DNA of 39,405 bases. It comes from an uncultured bacterium. GTDB lineage: Bacteria; Bacillota_I; Bacilli_A; RF39; UBA660. The position numbers and the translations under genes are program-made. How positions within the stretch are numbered: position 1 is the stretch's first letter; each line of letters opens with the position of its first letter. The notes below the pieces were generated by a model, which was given only the letters and a program-made list of their open reading frames with translations, was not told where the DNA came from and ran no database searches. Shown one piece after another: positions 24,784-33,318 of this stretch. The stretch covers positions 1 through 39,405 of the forward strand of contig CASFPB010000035.1 in NCBI GenBank assembly GCA_949296605.1, given 5' to 3'.

Positions 24784-26188
24784 TGTAACACTTATTTTTC
24801 TTTTTTTATTTCCCTTATTTAGCACAGTTTATTTTCATAGTAGCATTATTACGTTATTTGAAGTTATTACAGTATTTATAATTTTCTTATTAACTATAAT
24901 AATTTTTAGTGAATCAAGAAAAAATGTAAAGTATATTTTTTTATATTATTTGCTATGTTTAATATATTTAATAATTAGCTATTTAAGAGCACAAAATTTT
25001 GTATCACTAGTTCCCAATAATTTTAATTATAGTTTAATTAAAGAAAGTTTAACAATATTAAAATTGATTACTCCGATTACTTTTTTATATTCATTATATT
25101 ATCAAAAAATTGAATGGAAAAAATATCTATTAGTTTTAAAAGTATGGACTATATTAATTAGCTTTACAATTATAATTACAAATATTTTAAAATTAAGTTT
25201 ATCTTCATATACAGATAAATTGATAACAAAGAATATTTTCGAATGGAGTATTAATAATTACTATCAAGAAACTGCTAGCAAAGGATTTTTTATGTATGCT
25301 AATCAGGAAGCGGCCTTTATGATTATGTTATTACTTATATTTGTTTATGATTTTTTATATAAAAACAAAAAAAGCATTTTCTATATTTTAGTGTTATCAT
25401 TAGCCATGTTAATGCTTGGAACCCGAGTATCAAGTGTTGGAGGATTACTAACACTTATATGTGCAACAATTTTTTATGTTATTTTAATACTTTATAAAAA
25501 AGAAAAAATTAATTGGCATTTTTTATATATTTTGATACCCATTAGTATCTGGATTATTTTGCTTCCAATATCTCCATATGCAAATAGAAATATAGAATTA
25601 AATATAGCTTATGAAATTAATGATTTTGATATTTTAGCTTACGGTGAAATAAAAGAAAATGCTGAAATATTAGATGAAAAAATAAACTACATATATGCAA
25701 ATTACAATCCGAACTATTTACCCAAAGTATTTTTTGAAAATTACTATCCGATAAAATATGATACAGAGTTTTGGTATAATTATGTAAAAAACATAAAAAT
25801 AGAAGATATAAACTATCGTAATATTGAAAAAAGTATAATCAAAAGGGTAATTGAAATAAATGATAATAAATTTGATATTTTATTTGGAATAAGTAACACA
25901 AGAATACAAAATATAGTAAATATAGAAAGTGATTTTGTCTTGCATTATTATGCATTTGGCATAGTAGGAGCATTATTATTATTATTTATATATATTTTTT
26001 TAATAGTTAATAGCTTATACAATTTCTTCAAATATCAAACCTATTATATGTTTACCATTACTACAGTAATTCTTCTATTTATATTTTCTGCATATTTAAC
26101 TGGAAATATAATTAATTCAACAAATATAATTATTCCATTTACATTTATTGCAAGTGGGGTATTTCTAAGTAAAAAGGTTGATAAATAA
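24734..26188 (+). CDS. Wzy/O-antigen-ligase-like polysaccharide polymerase
   Basis: A 484-residue polytopic membrane protein with about ten hydrophobic segments and one large extracytoplasmic loop (about residues 280-395) before the final helices, the usual shape of O-antigen ligase/polymerase (WaaL/Wzy) proteins. The stretch GFFMYANQEAAFM and the following LGTRVSSVGG resemble the conserved part of that superfamily. It would join sugar repeat units on lipid carriers outside the membrane. The start lies 50 nt inside tagO, supported by GGTGG 6-8 nt upstream. The sequence class is highly divergent, so the assignment rests on topology, the short motif and the neighbours. Confidence 0.7.
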   Translation: MKRLKEQKGKRKKVLNNVTLIFLFLFPLFSTVYFHSSIITLFEVITVFIIFLLTIIIFSESRKNVKYIFLYYLLCLIYLIISYLRAQNFVSLVPNNFNYSLIKESLTILKLITPITFLYSLYYQKIEWKKYLLVLKVWTILISFTIIITNILKLSLSSYTDKLITKNIFEWSINNYYQETASKGFFMYANQEAAFMIMLLLIFVYDFLYKNKKSIFYILVLSLAMLMLGTRVSSVGGLLTLICATIFYVILILYKKEKINWHFLYILIPISIWIILLPISPYANRNIELNIAYEINDFDILAYGEIKENAEILDEKINYIYANYNPNYLPKVFFENYYPIKYDTEFWYNYVKNIKIEDINYRNIEKSIIKRVIEINDNKFDILFGISNTRIQNIVNIESDFVLHYYAFGIVGALLLLFIYIFLIVNSLYNFFKYQTYYMFTITTVILLFIFSAYLTGNIINSTNIIIPFTFIASGVFLSKKVDK

Positions 26189-26207
26189 GGATATTTTTTG
26201 CTATAAT
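26178..26207 (+). promoter_or_regulatory. Internal promoter for the ABC transporter genes
   Basis: TTGATA (26178-26183), 18-bp spacer, TATAAT (26202-26207) with TGC extension. It overlaps the end of the Wzy-like gene and would start a transcript near 26214, just before the permease start at 26232. Confidence 0.6.
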
Positions 26208-26231
26208 GAATTTAGAAAGGATATAACTGAT

Positions 26232-27023
26232 ATGAAATTTATAAATAACTTAAAATGGACGTATAAAAAATATGGTTTTTTATTACAACAATTAGTAACT
26301 AGAGATTTTAAGGTAAAATATAAAAGAAGCGTTTTAGGAATAGTATGGAGCTTACTTTATCCGATAATGATGATGGCAGTTATGGCCGTAGTTTTTTCTA
26401 ATGTTTTTAAATTTTCTACACCAGGAGTTAGTTACTTAGCATACTTACTTATAGGCTTAACATATTTTAATTATTTTAGTGAAGCATCTAATTTGGCGAT
26501 GAGTAGTGTTGTTGCAAATTTTAGTTTAATAAACAAAGTTTACATACCTAAATATATTTTTCCTTTATCAAAATGCTTATTTGTAGGCATAAATTTTTTA
26601 CTTACATTAATTCCATTATATGTTGTAATAATTGCAACAGGAACTGGACTTAATTGGTGGCATTTATTATTGCCATTCTCATTTATATGTTTATTTTTAT
26701 TTACTGTCGGAATGGGTTTTATTTTATCTACAATATCAGTATTTTTAAGAGATATGTTTTATATATATGGAATAATTATTACAATATGGACATATTTAAC
26801 CCCTATAATGTATGATATATCTATTATTAATCCAACATTACAATTTATAATGAAATTTAATCCATTATATCAATTTATAAATTTTGCTAGATCTATAATC
26901 CTTTATGGAAATTGTCCAACATTAGGACAATTTGCAGGTTGTGCAGTTTCGGCATTAATCGTATTTTTCTTAGGTATCTTTATATTTAAAAAGAAACAAG
27001 ATAAATTTATTTACTATGTTTAG
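26232..27023 (+). CDS. ABC-2 type polysaccharide export permease (TagG-like)
   Basis: 263 residues. The N-terminal segment QLVTRDFKVKYKRSVLGIVWSLLYPIMMM is characteristic of TagG/RfbA/Wzm permeases, followed by six membrane helices and a final SISIIN... FNPLYQFINFARSII stretch shared by the family. With the ATPase that follows, it moves a lipid-linked polymer across the membrane. I chose ATG 26232 (AAAGGA 10 nt upstream), consistent with the promoter ending at 26207; an in-frame ATG at 26178 would put 18 extra residues that do not fit the family and would lie inside the promoter. 8 bp separate it from the ATPase gene. Confidence 0.88.
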   Translation: MKFINNLKWTYKKYGFLLQQLVTRDFKVKYKRSVLGIVWSLLYPIMMMAVMAVVFSNVFKFSTPGVSYLAYLLIGLTYFNYFSEASNLAMSSVVANFSLINKVYIPKYIFPLSKCLFVGINFLLTLIPLYVVIIATGTGLNWWHLLLPFSFICLFLFTVGMGFILSTISVFLRDMFYIYGIIITIWTYLTPIMYDISIINPTLQFIMKFNPLYQFINFARSIILYGNCPTLGQFAGCAVSALIVFFLGIFIFKKKQDKFIYYV

Positions 27024-27031
27024 GAGGGCAT

Positions 27032-27790
27032 ATGAAAAAGCAAGAAATAATGATAGATGTCGATAATGTATCAATGCGTTTTAATTTAGGAATAGAAAAG
27101 GGATTTTCACTTAAACAATGGTTTGTAGATTTTGGCAAACATAAAAAAAAGAAAAAAAATGAATTTTGGGCATTAAAAGATGTTGATTTTAAAATTAATC
27201 GTGGAGAAGTAGTGGGATTTATTGGAGCAAATGGTGCTGGTAAGTCAACTCTTTTAAAAGTTGTAGCAGGAGTAATGAAACCAACAAAGGGAAGTGTAAA
27301 AGCTTATGGAAATATATGTCCAATGATAGAACTTGGTGCTGGATTTGACTCACAACTTACAGCAAGAGAAAACATTTATTTAAATGGTGCAGTAATGGGA
27401 TATTCCAAAGCTTTAATTGATTCTAAATTTGAAGAGATTGTAGAATTTTCAGAATTAAGAGATTTTTTAGATGTTCCAGTTCAAAACTTTTCATCAGGTA
27501 TGGTTGCTAGACTTGCTTTTTCAATAGCAACAATAGTAGAACCAGAAATTTTAATAGTAGATGAAATATTATCAGTAGGTGATATTGCATTTCAAGCAAA
27601 AAGCGAAGCTAAAATGATGGAAATGATTGGTGGAGGGACTACTGTATTGTTTGTATCACATTCAATAGAACAGATAAAAAAGATGTGTGATAAAGTAATT
27701 TGGATAGAACATGGGGTTGTTCAAAAAATAGGTGGTAAAGAAGTGTGTGATGAATACCTAAAGTTTATGCAAAAATACATGGAAAGATAA
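27032..27790 (+). CDS. ABC transporter ATPase for polysaccharide export (TagH-like)
   Basis: A 252-residue nucleotide-binding protein. Walker A GANGAGKST at 65-73, signature FSSGMVARLAF near 153-163, Walker B ILIVDEIL at 173-180, switch His210. N-terminal VSMRFNLGIEKGFSLKQW and the Lys-rich loop at 36-43 are typical for TagH/Wzt/RfbB proteins. The C-terminal carbohydrate-binding extension found in Wzt proteins that recognise a chain-end cap is absent, so export probably does not depend on a capped chain end. Pairs with the permease before it. Confidence 0.9.
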   Translation: MKKQEIMIDVDNVSMRFNLGIEKGFSLKQWFVDFGKHKKKKKNEFWALKDVDFKINRGEVVGFIGANGAGKSTLLKVVAGVMKPTKGSVKAYGNICPMIELGAGFDSQLTARENIYLNGAVMGYSKALIDSKFEEIVEFSELRDFLDVPVQNFSSGMVARLAFSIATIVEPEILIVDEILSVGDIAFQAKSEAKMMEMIGGGTTVLFVSHSIEQIKKMCDKVIWIEHGVVQKIGGKEVCDEYLKFMQKYMER

Positions 27791-27809
27791 TAATAGGAGA
27801 GTGTGTAGT

Positions 27810-28844
27810 ATGAAATTATTGACGATTTTAATCCCAGTGTATAACACTGAAAAATATCTTGAAAGATGTTTGGATTCGATTTTAATTAATGATATTTTAA
27901 ACGATATAGAAGTAATAATAGTAAATGATGGTAGTAAAGATAATTCAGCAGATATAATAAAAAAGTATGTTAATAAATATCCAGAAACAATAATATTTAT
28001 AAATAAAGAAAATGGTGGCCATGGTTCCACAATAAATGTGGGTATAAAAATGGCAAAAGGGAAATATTTTAAAGTGTTAGATAGCGATGATTGGTTTGAT
28101 TCTATAAATTTTGTTTCGTACTTAAAAAAATTAAAAAAGTGTGATGAAGACCTTATACTAACACCTTATTATGAAGAATACGTGTATAATGGTAATAGAA
28201 AATTTTTTGGTTATTTGGATTATGATTTTGATAAAACATACAAATTTAATGAATTTAAAGTTGATTTGCCAAATTTTTTTGCTTTTGTTATGGCATCAAT
28301 TACTTATAAAACCACAATTTTAAGGGAATGTAATTTAAAATTGTTTGAAAAGACATATTATGTAGATATGCAATATATTGTATTCCCTATTGTTCAAATT
28401 AAAACTTTGCGGTTTTTAAAAGAAAACGTATATAGATATTTTCTTGGAAGACCTGACCAAAGTATGAGCAAAGATAATTTAGTAAAACATTTACCAGATC
28501 ATGAAAAAGTTTTGAAATCACTTATAAATTATTACGTAACCAATAAAACAATAACAAATATAAATCAAAGAAAATATATAGTGAAAATCATTGCAACAAT
28601 GTTATTTACACATGTTAATATAATATGTTTTCAATTAAGAAATAAAAAAGAAGCATTTAGTAGAATACGTAAATTAGATAAATATTTGAAAGAAAATGAT
28701 AAAATATTATATGCCGAATTTAAAAAAAACCCGTACATAAAATATAGTTTGAAAATAAAGTATATAAATGTTTTATTTTTTAACGATTTATTCGTTTGTT
28801 TATTAAATTTAGCAAAAAAAATTAAAAGGAGATTATTTAAATGA
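27810..28844 (+). CDS. Family 2 glycosyltransferase
   Basis: 345 residues of GT-A fold. LTILIPVYNTEKYLERCLDSI opens the nucleotide-sugar domain, then VIIVNDGSKDNS, ENGGHGSTINVGIKMAKG and the metal-binding DSDDW at about 91-95. The C-terminal half is helical and family-variable. It adds a sugar to a lipid-linked acceptor on the inner face of the membrane; donor unknown. I chose ATG 27810 with AGGAGA 9 nt upstream over a GTG at 27801. It overlaps the next gene by 4 nt (ATGA). Confidence 0.85.
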   Translation: MKLLTILIPVYNTEKYLERCLDSILINDILNDIEVIIVNDGSKDNSADIIKKYVNKYPETIIFINKENGGHGSTINVGIKMAKGKYFKVLDSDDWFDSINFVSYLKKLKKCDEDLILTPYYEEYVYNGNRKFFGYLDYDFDKTYKFNEFKVDLPNFFAFVMASITYKTTILRECNLKLFEKTYYVDMQYIVFPIVQIKTLRFLKENVYRYFLGRPDQSMSKDNLVKHLPDHEKVLKSLINYYVTNKTITNINQRKYIVKIIATMLFTHVNIICFQLRNKKEAFSRIRKLDKYLKENDKILYAEFKKNPYIKYSLKIKYINVLFFNDLFVCLLNLAKKIKRRLFK

Positions 28845-30115
28845 AAAAAATATTAGTAATTAGTTGGTTTTATCCCCCGGTTAATTCATCAGAAGGCATA
28901 GTTACATTTAAATTAATAAATAACTCTAAATATTCATATGATGTTTTTACTCAAAATATACATAATGGTTGGTCATATGGAAATACTGTTGAGTTTAAAA
29001 ATAAAGACAATGTAAAAGCTATTTATTCTAATTGTAATAATATTCATGAGTGGGTAGAAGATTGCTATAAATATTTTGCAAAAAACGCAAATAAATACGA
29101 TATAATTATGACAAGAGCAATGCCACAGGAGGCTCACATAATAGGATTAAGAATAAAAAGAGATTTTCCCCACATTAAATGGATTGCATCTTTTGGAGAC
29201 CCAATAAAAAATAATCCATATCATCACATTTCATGTTACTTATATTCTTATTATTCTACTAAAAATTTAATTAATAAAAATATGTCATTAATAAAGAAAA
29301 TGTCGTTAAAAAGAAATTTGAAGTGTTTTTATTGGAATTGGCGATATAAAAACAATATTAAATTAAGAAACGAATTAAATGAGATAGAAGAACAAACTTT
29401 AAAATATGCCGATTATATTATTTTAAATAACGAATCGCAAAAAAAATATATGTTAAATAATAATAAATTGTTAAATGAAAAAACGTTTATAATAAATCAT
29501 AGTTATGATTTGAAAATGTATCCTAAGAATATAAAAAAGGAAAATAATAATAAAATTCGATTTGTGTTTGTTGGACATTTAGACGAAATTAGAAACGCTT
29601 CAGCATTATTAAGAGCGCTAAGCTTACTGAATAAAGAAATTCCAAATTTAAAGGATAAAATAGAAGTTATATTTTATGGAGATATGGGAAATTCTGATAA
29701 ATTATTTATAATAAATGAAAGATTATTAGACTTTGTTAAAATTGAAAAGCCCATTTCATATTTAAATAGTTTAAAAGAAATGAAGAAAGCTGATTGGTTA
29801 ATACATATTGATGGCAATATTATTAAAGCAGTTGATGAAAATATATTTTTTGCCGCAAAAATTGTAGACTATTTTGGTTCGGGTACTAACATTTTTGCTA
29901 TCACAATGCAGAATGGAGACGTAGTTGATGTTTTACAAAATGCAAACGCATTAGTTTTATCATATAGTTGTGAAGAAATTAAAAATTATTTATACTTAAT
30001 AATACAAAATGGATATAATAAAACAATTAAAAAAGAATTTATAAAAAAATTTGAAGTTTCAAAAGCCTCTAGTGATTTTGATAAATTAGTAGATTTAATA
30101 AGAAAGGATGTTTAA
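28841..30115 (+). CDS. GT-B-fold glycosyltransferase, divergent family 4-like
   Basis: 424 residues. KKILVISWFYPPVNSSEGIVT at the start and IRFVFVGHLDEIRNASALLRAL in the second half are those of two-domain GT-B enzymes of the family 4 kind; a late VDYFGSGTNIFAI segment occupies the place of the donor-binding region, but the usual E-x7-E pattern is not clear (Glu is missing at one position). A long Lys/Tyr-rich insertion near residues 125-170 may lie on the membrane. Overlaps the preceding gene by 4 nt, so the two are co-translated. Donor and acceptor unknown. Confidence 0.7.
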   Translation: MKKILVISWFYPPVNSSEGIVTFKLINNSKYSYDVFTQNIHNGWSYGNTVEFKNKDNVKAIYSNCNNIHEWVEDCYKYFAKNANKYDIIMTRAMPQEAHIIGLRIKRDFPHIKWIASFGDPIKNNPYHHISCYLYSYYSTKNLINKNMSLIKKMSLKRNLKCFYWNWRYKNNIKLRNELNEIEEQTLKYADYIILNNESQKKYMLNNNKLLNEKTFIINHSYDLKMYPKNIKKENNNKIRFVFVGHLDEIRNASALLRALSLLNKEIPNLKDKIEVIFYGDMGNSDKLFIINERLLDFVKIEKPISYLNSLKEMKKADWLIHIDGNIIKAVDENIFFAAKIVDYFGSGTNIFAITMQNGDVVDVLQNANALVLSYSCEEIKNYLYLIIQNGYNKTIKKEFIKKFEVSKASSDFDKLVDLIRKDV

Positions 30116-30116
30116 A

Positions 30117-31388
30117 TTGAAAAAAACTAAGAACTTAATTATTGGAGCTGGTATATCTGGTTTAACACTTGCAAATTATTTAGATGACTATATAATAGTA
30201 GAAAAAGATTCAAATGTTGGAGGATATTGTAAAACTCATTATGTAAAAGATTATGTATGGGATTATGCTGGACATTTTTTCCATTTTCAAACAGATGAGT
30301 TTAAAAAGAAATTTATAGATAGTTTAAATAAAGATGATTTTGTTACTCAAGAGAAAAAAACTTATATATATTTTGATGGAGAATTAATAGATTATCCTTT
30401 TCAAACAAACATTCATCAACTTTCAAAAGACAAATTTATTGATTGTTTGTATGATTTATTTAATAAAGAAGAAAAAGAAAGTTACGATAATTTTTTAGAT
30501 ATGTTATATGGGAAATTTGGAAAAAGCATAACTGAAATGTTTTTAAAACCATATAATGAAAAATTGTATGCATGTGATTTGACGACATTGGATAAAGATG
30601 CTATGGGAAGATTTTTTCCTTATGCCGACATTCATTCTATAATTAAAAATATGAAACAAAGCACAAATAGTTCTTACAATAATACATTTATGTATCCTAA
30701 AAAAGGTGCACAAGTTATAATTGATATTTTATTAGAAAATATTAATAAAAAAAATATAAAGTTAAATACTACAGTAGTAGAAATTGATAGTAAAAATAAA
30801 AAAGTAAAATTAAGTGATGGTAGCGTAATAGAATATGATAATTTAATAAATACTGTTCCGTATAATCAATTTTTAAAATTATTTAATTTAAAAGAATATG
30901 ATGAATTAAGTGAAAAGCTTACTTATAATAAAGTATTAGTATTTAATTTGGGATTTAATAAAAAATCAAAATATAATAAAGAGCATTGGATTTATATACC
31001 AGATAAAAAAATTAACTTTTACCGTATTGGTTTTTATGATAACATTTTAAATTCCGATAAGCTAAGTATGTATATTGAAATTGGATACCCAAAAGATTTT
31101 AATGTATCAAAAGAAGAAATAAATACACAATTAAATAAAACTATAGAAAATTTATCTAAAATGAAAGTCATTGACAAATCTTTTAAATTAGAAGAATATG
31201 AATATATATTAATGGATCCTGCATATGTCCATATAGATACTAAAAACGAAATAAAAGTTAAAAAAATAATGGAAAGAATGACAAATAATAATATATATAG
31301 TATAGGAAGATATGGAAATTGGACATATTGTTCTATGGAAGATTGTATGGTTGAAGCAAAAAAATTAGCAGAAAAAATAGAGGATTAA
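30117..31388 (+). CDS. FAD-dependent oxidoreductase, UDP-galactopyranose mutase / amine-oxidase-like
   Basis: 423 residues. The dinucleotide-binding stretch NLIIGAGISGLTLANYL followed by EKDSNVGGYCKTH is the FAD site of UDP-galactopyranose mutase and related flavoenzymes; the end SIGRYGNWTYCSMEDCMVEA is the second FAD-contacting region. The middle (MFLKPYNEKLYACDLTTL and GRFFPYAD) is typical for polysaccharide-locus members. It may make a furanose or otherwise modified sugar nucleotide; a true mutase has two arginines that I could not confirm. I prefer the TTG at 30117 (AAAGGA 9 nt upstream) to the ATG at 30108, which would touch the ribosome-binding site. Confidence 0.75.
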   Translation: MKKTKNLIIGAGISGLTLANYLDDYIIVEKDSNVGGYCKTHYVKDYVWDYAGHFFHFQTDEFKKKFIDSLNKDDFVTQEKKTYIYFDGELIDYPFQTNIHQLSKDKFIDCLYDLFNKEEKESYDNFLDMLYGKFGKSITEMFLKPYNEKLYACDLTTLDKDAMGRFFPYADIHSIIKNMKQSTNSSYNNTFMYPKKGAQVIIDILLENINKKNIKLNTTVVEIDSKNKKVKLSDGSVIEYDNLINTVPYNQFLKLFNLKEYDELSEKLTYNKVLVFNLGFNKKSKYNKEHWIYIPDKKINFYRIGFYDNILNSDKLSMYIEIGYPKDFNVSKEEINTQLNKTIENLSKMKVIDKSFKLEEYEYILMDPAYVHIDTKNEIKVKKIMERMTNNNIYSIGRYGNWTYCSMEDCMVEAKKLAEKIED

Positions 31389-31671
31389 TGATAAAAAGAG
31401 TTATTAATTGTGTTGAAAATATTGAAATACAGTTAATATAATAATTAGAAATAAATTATTATTAGAAGAAAATAAAATAACAAAAAAAACTTAAATAACA
31501 ATTTAATTAATATATGATTAGTATTAATTTTTTTAGAAAGTGTATTAGAAAATAAAAGTTAATAGTCGCGACACTATAAAGCTGCTGTAAAAATAACTTT
31601 GTAAATTTTAAAATAAATTTAATTCCATTTTATGATTGTTTAAATAATGATTATTAAAAGTATAAAAATAA

Positions 31672-31896
31672 TTAATAAATAATGAAAATATTAATATAAT
31701 TGAATATAAAAATGATTATAATCAAATAACGCAATTATTTAAAAACCAAGATTTTTTAATTTTTGAAAGATATCATGCAATATTGTTAGAAACCATAATA
31801 GAGAAAAAGGTTTTAATTACTGAATATGGTATTCATCGGCATTATGAAAATAAAATATCATATATATTTAAAAAATATTTAAAAGAAAAAAATTAA
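31672..31896 (+). pseudogene. Remnant of a polysaccharide pyruvyltransferase-like gene
   Basis: An open frame of 74 codons without a start codon or ribosome-binding site, closed upstream by several stops. The translation contains NQDFLIFERYHAILLETII and KKVLITEYG, which resembles the C-terminal part of polysaccharide pyruvyltransferases (CsaB/WcaK type), where a Glu-Arg-(F/Y)-His-Ala-x-x-x segment is conserved and followed by a strand with a small residue. The N-terminal two thirds are gone. Such enzymes add ketal pyruvate to wall polymers, which suits the locus. The assignment rests on this one motif. Confidence 0.45.
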
Positions 31897-31934
31897 TTAT
31901 TTATTTAATAAACAAAAAAGTAACAATTTTATTT

Positions 31935-31996
31935 AAATACAATTAAAAAATTAATATTAAAATTAGAAAGCATTGTAGAAAAAATAATTGAATAAA
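31935..31996 (+). repeat. Direct repeat copy A flanking wecB (coding relic)
   Basis: This 62-bp segment resembles 33250-33310. Read in frame, both end in almost the same peptide followed by a stop: IKKLILKLESIVEKIIE here and IKQSIIKLQNIVEKIVE there. They look like the last codons of the same kind of gene, left on each side of wecB. Confidence 0.55.
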
Positions 31997-32098
31997 AGTA
32001 GATTTAAGTATTATATATATGGAAAGCATTACAAAATTGCCGATTACATGTATGAAAATTTTGAAAATTAAAAAAATAAAATAAAAAAGGAGTAATCA

Positions 32099-33211
32099 AT
32101 GACAAAAATTAAAGTAATGAGCATATTTGGAACAAGACCTGAAGCTATTAAAATGGCTCCATTGGTTAAAGAATTAGAAAAAAGAAAAGAAATTGAAAGT
32201 ATAGTTTGTGTTACAGCTCAACATAGAGAAATGCTTGATCAAGTATTAGATACATTTAAAATTAAACCAGATTATGACTTAAATATAATGAAACAAGGTC
32301 AAACATTAGGAGATGTTACAACTAGGGCTTTAAATGGACTTGAAAAAGTAATAAGAGAAGTAAAGCCAGATATAGTTTTAGTTCATGGTGATACAACTAC
32401 AACATTTGCAGGTGCTCTTGCAGCATTTTATAATCAAGTAGCCATTGGTCATGTTGAAGCTGGTCTTAGAACTTATGACAAATATTCTCCATTTCCGGAA
32501 GAAATGAATCGTCAAATGGTAGATTGCATGGCAGATATGTATTTTGCTCCAACTGAAATTAGCAAAGAAAACTTAATTAAAGAGAATATAGATGAAAGTA
32601 AAATATATATTACAGGTAATACAGCAATTGATGCAATGAGCACAACCATTGATGAAAACTATAAGCATCCAGAACTAGAATGGATAAAGCCAAATGAAAA
32701 AATGATTTTGTTGACAGCACATAGAAGAGAAAATTTAGGTGAACCTATGCGCAATATATTTAAAGCTATTAGAAGAATAGTAGATGAATTTGAAGAAGTA
32801 AAAGTTATATATCCTATTCACTTAAACCCTAAAGTAAGAGAAGTAGCAAACGAAATTTTTAATGGTTGTAATAAAGTTAAATTAATTGAACCATTGGAAG
32901 TATTTGATTTTCATAATTTTCAAAACAAATCTTATATAATACTTACTGATAGTGGTGGCATACAAGAAGAAGCACCATCGCTTGGAAAACCAGTATTAGT
33001 TTTAAGAGACACTACTGAAAGACCAGAAGGAATTAAAGCTGGAACATTAAAACTAGTTGGAACTGACGAAGAAATTATATATAACGAAACCAAGAGATTA
33101 TTAACGGATAAAAAGGAATATGAAAAAATGAGCCATGCATCTAACCCTTATGGTGATGGACATGCTAGCGAATATATAGTTGATGCTATTATAAAAAAAT
33201 TTGGGAATTAA
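32099..33211 (+). CDS. wecB: UDP-N-acetylglucosamine 2-epimerase
   Basis: 370 residues, the standard length. FGTRPEAIKMAPLVKEL at the start, HGDTTTTFAGALAAF, HVEAGLRTYDKYSPFPEEMNR, TAHRRENLG and the C-terminal TDSGGIQEEAPSLGKPVLVLR, RPEG are all conserved blocks of the non-hydrolysing epimerase (WecB/MnaA). It turns UDP-GlcNAc into UDP-ManNAc, the donor for the second sugar of the teichoic-acid linkage unit added by the TagA-like enzyme at the end of the locus. AAGGAG 7 nt before the ATG. It is flanked by short direct repeats and may have been swapped in as a cassette. Confidence 0.95.
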   Translation: MTKIKVMSIFGTRPEAIKMAPLVKELEKRKEIESIVCVTAQHREMLDQVLDTFKIKPDYDLNIMKQGQTLGDVTTRALNGLEKVIREVKPDIVLVHGDTTTTFAGALAAFYNQVAIGHVEAGLRTYDKYSPFPEEMNRQMVDCMADMYFAPTEISKENLIKENIDESKIYITGNTAIDAMSTTIDENYKHPELEWIKPNEKMILLTAHRRENLGEPMRNIFKAIRRIVDEFEEVKVIYPIHLNPKVREVANEIFNGCNKVKLIEPLEVFDFHNFQNKSYIILTDSGGIQEEAPSLGKPVLVLRDTTERPEGIKAGTLKLVGTDEEIIYNETKRLLTDKKEYEKMSHASNPYGDGHASEYIVDAIIKKFGN

Positions 33212-33249
33212 CTTCTAAATTTCAATTAAAAAAGCAATGTTTTTCCTCA

Positions 33250-33310
33250 AAATACAATTAAACAATCAATAATAAAGTTACAAAATATTGTGGAAAAAAT
33301 AGTTGAATAG
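33250..33310 (+). repeat. Direct repeat copy B flanking wecB (coding relic)
   Basis: Partner of 31935-31996 (same closing peptide and stop in one frame). It lies between wecB and galE and supplies the ribosome-binding site (GGAG after the relic stop) used by galE. Confidence 0.55.
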
Positions 33311-33318
33311 GAGTAAAT

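Larger units (their letters stand above)
31389..32098. other. Decayed gene stretch in the polymer locus
   Basis: About 710 bp of very AT-rich DNA without an intact gene, in a locus where all other genes are packed closely. It contains a remnant of a pyruvyltransferase-like gene (31672-31896) and a copy of a short C-terminal coding relic (31935-31996) that recurs after wecB; both are listed separately. The first 280 bp have stops in every frame. The last 20 bp hold AAGGAG for wecB. It is most likely what is left of one or two deleted or rotted genes. Confidence 0.6.
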
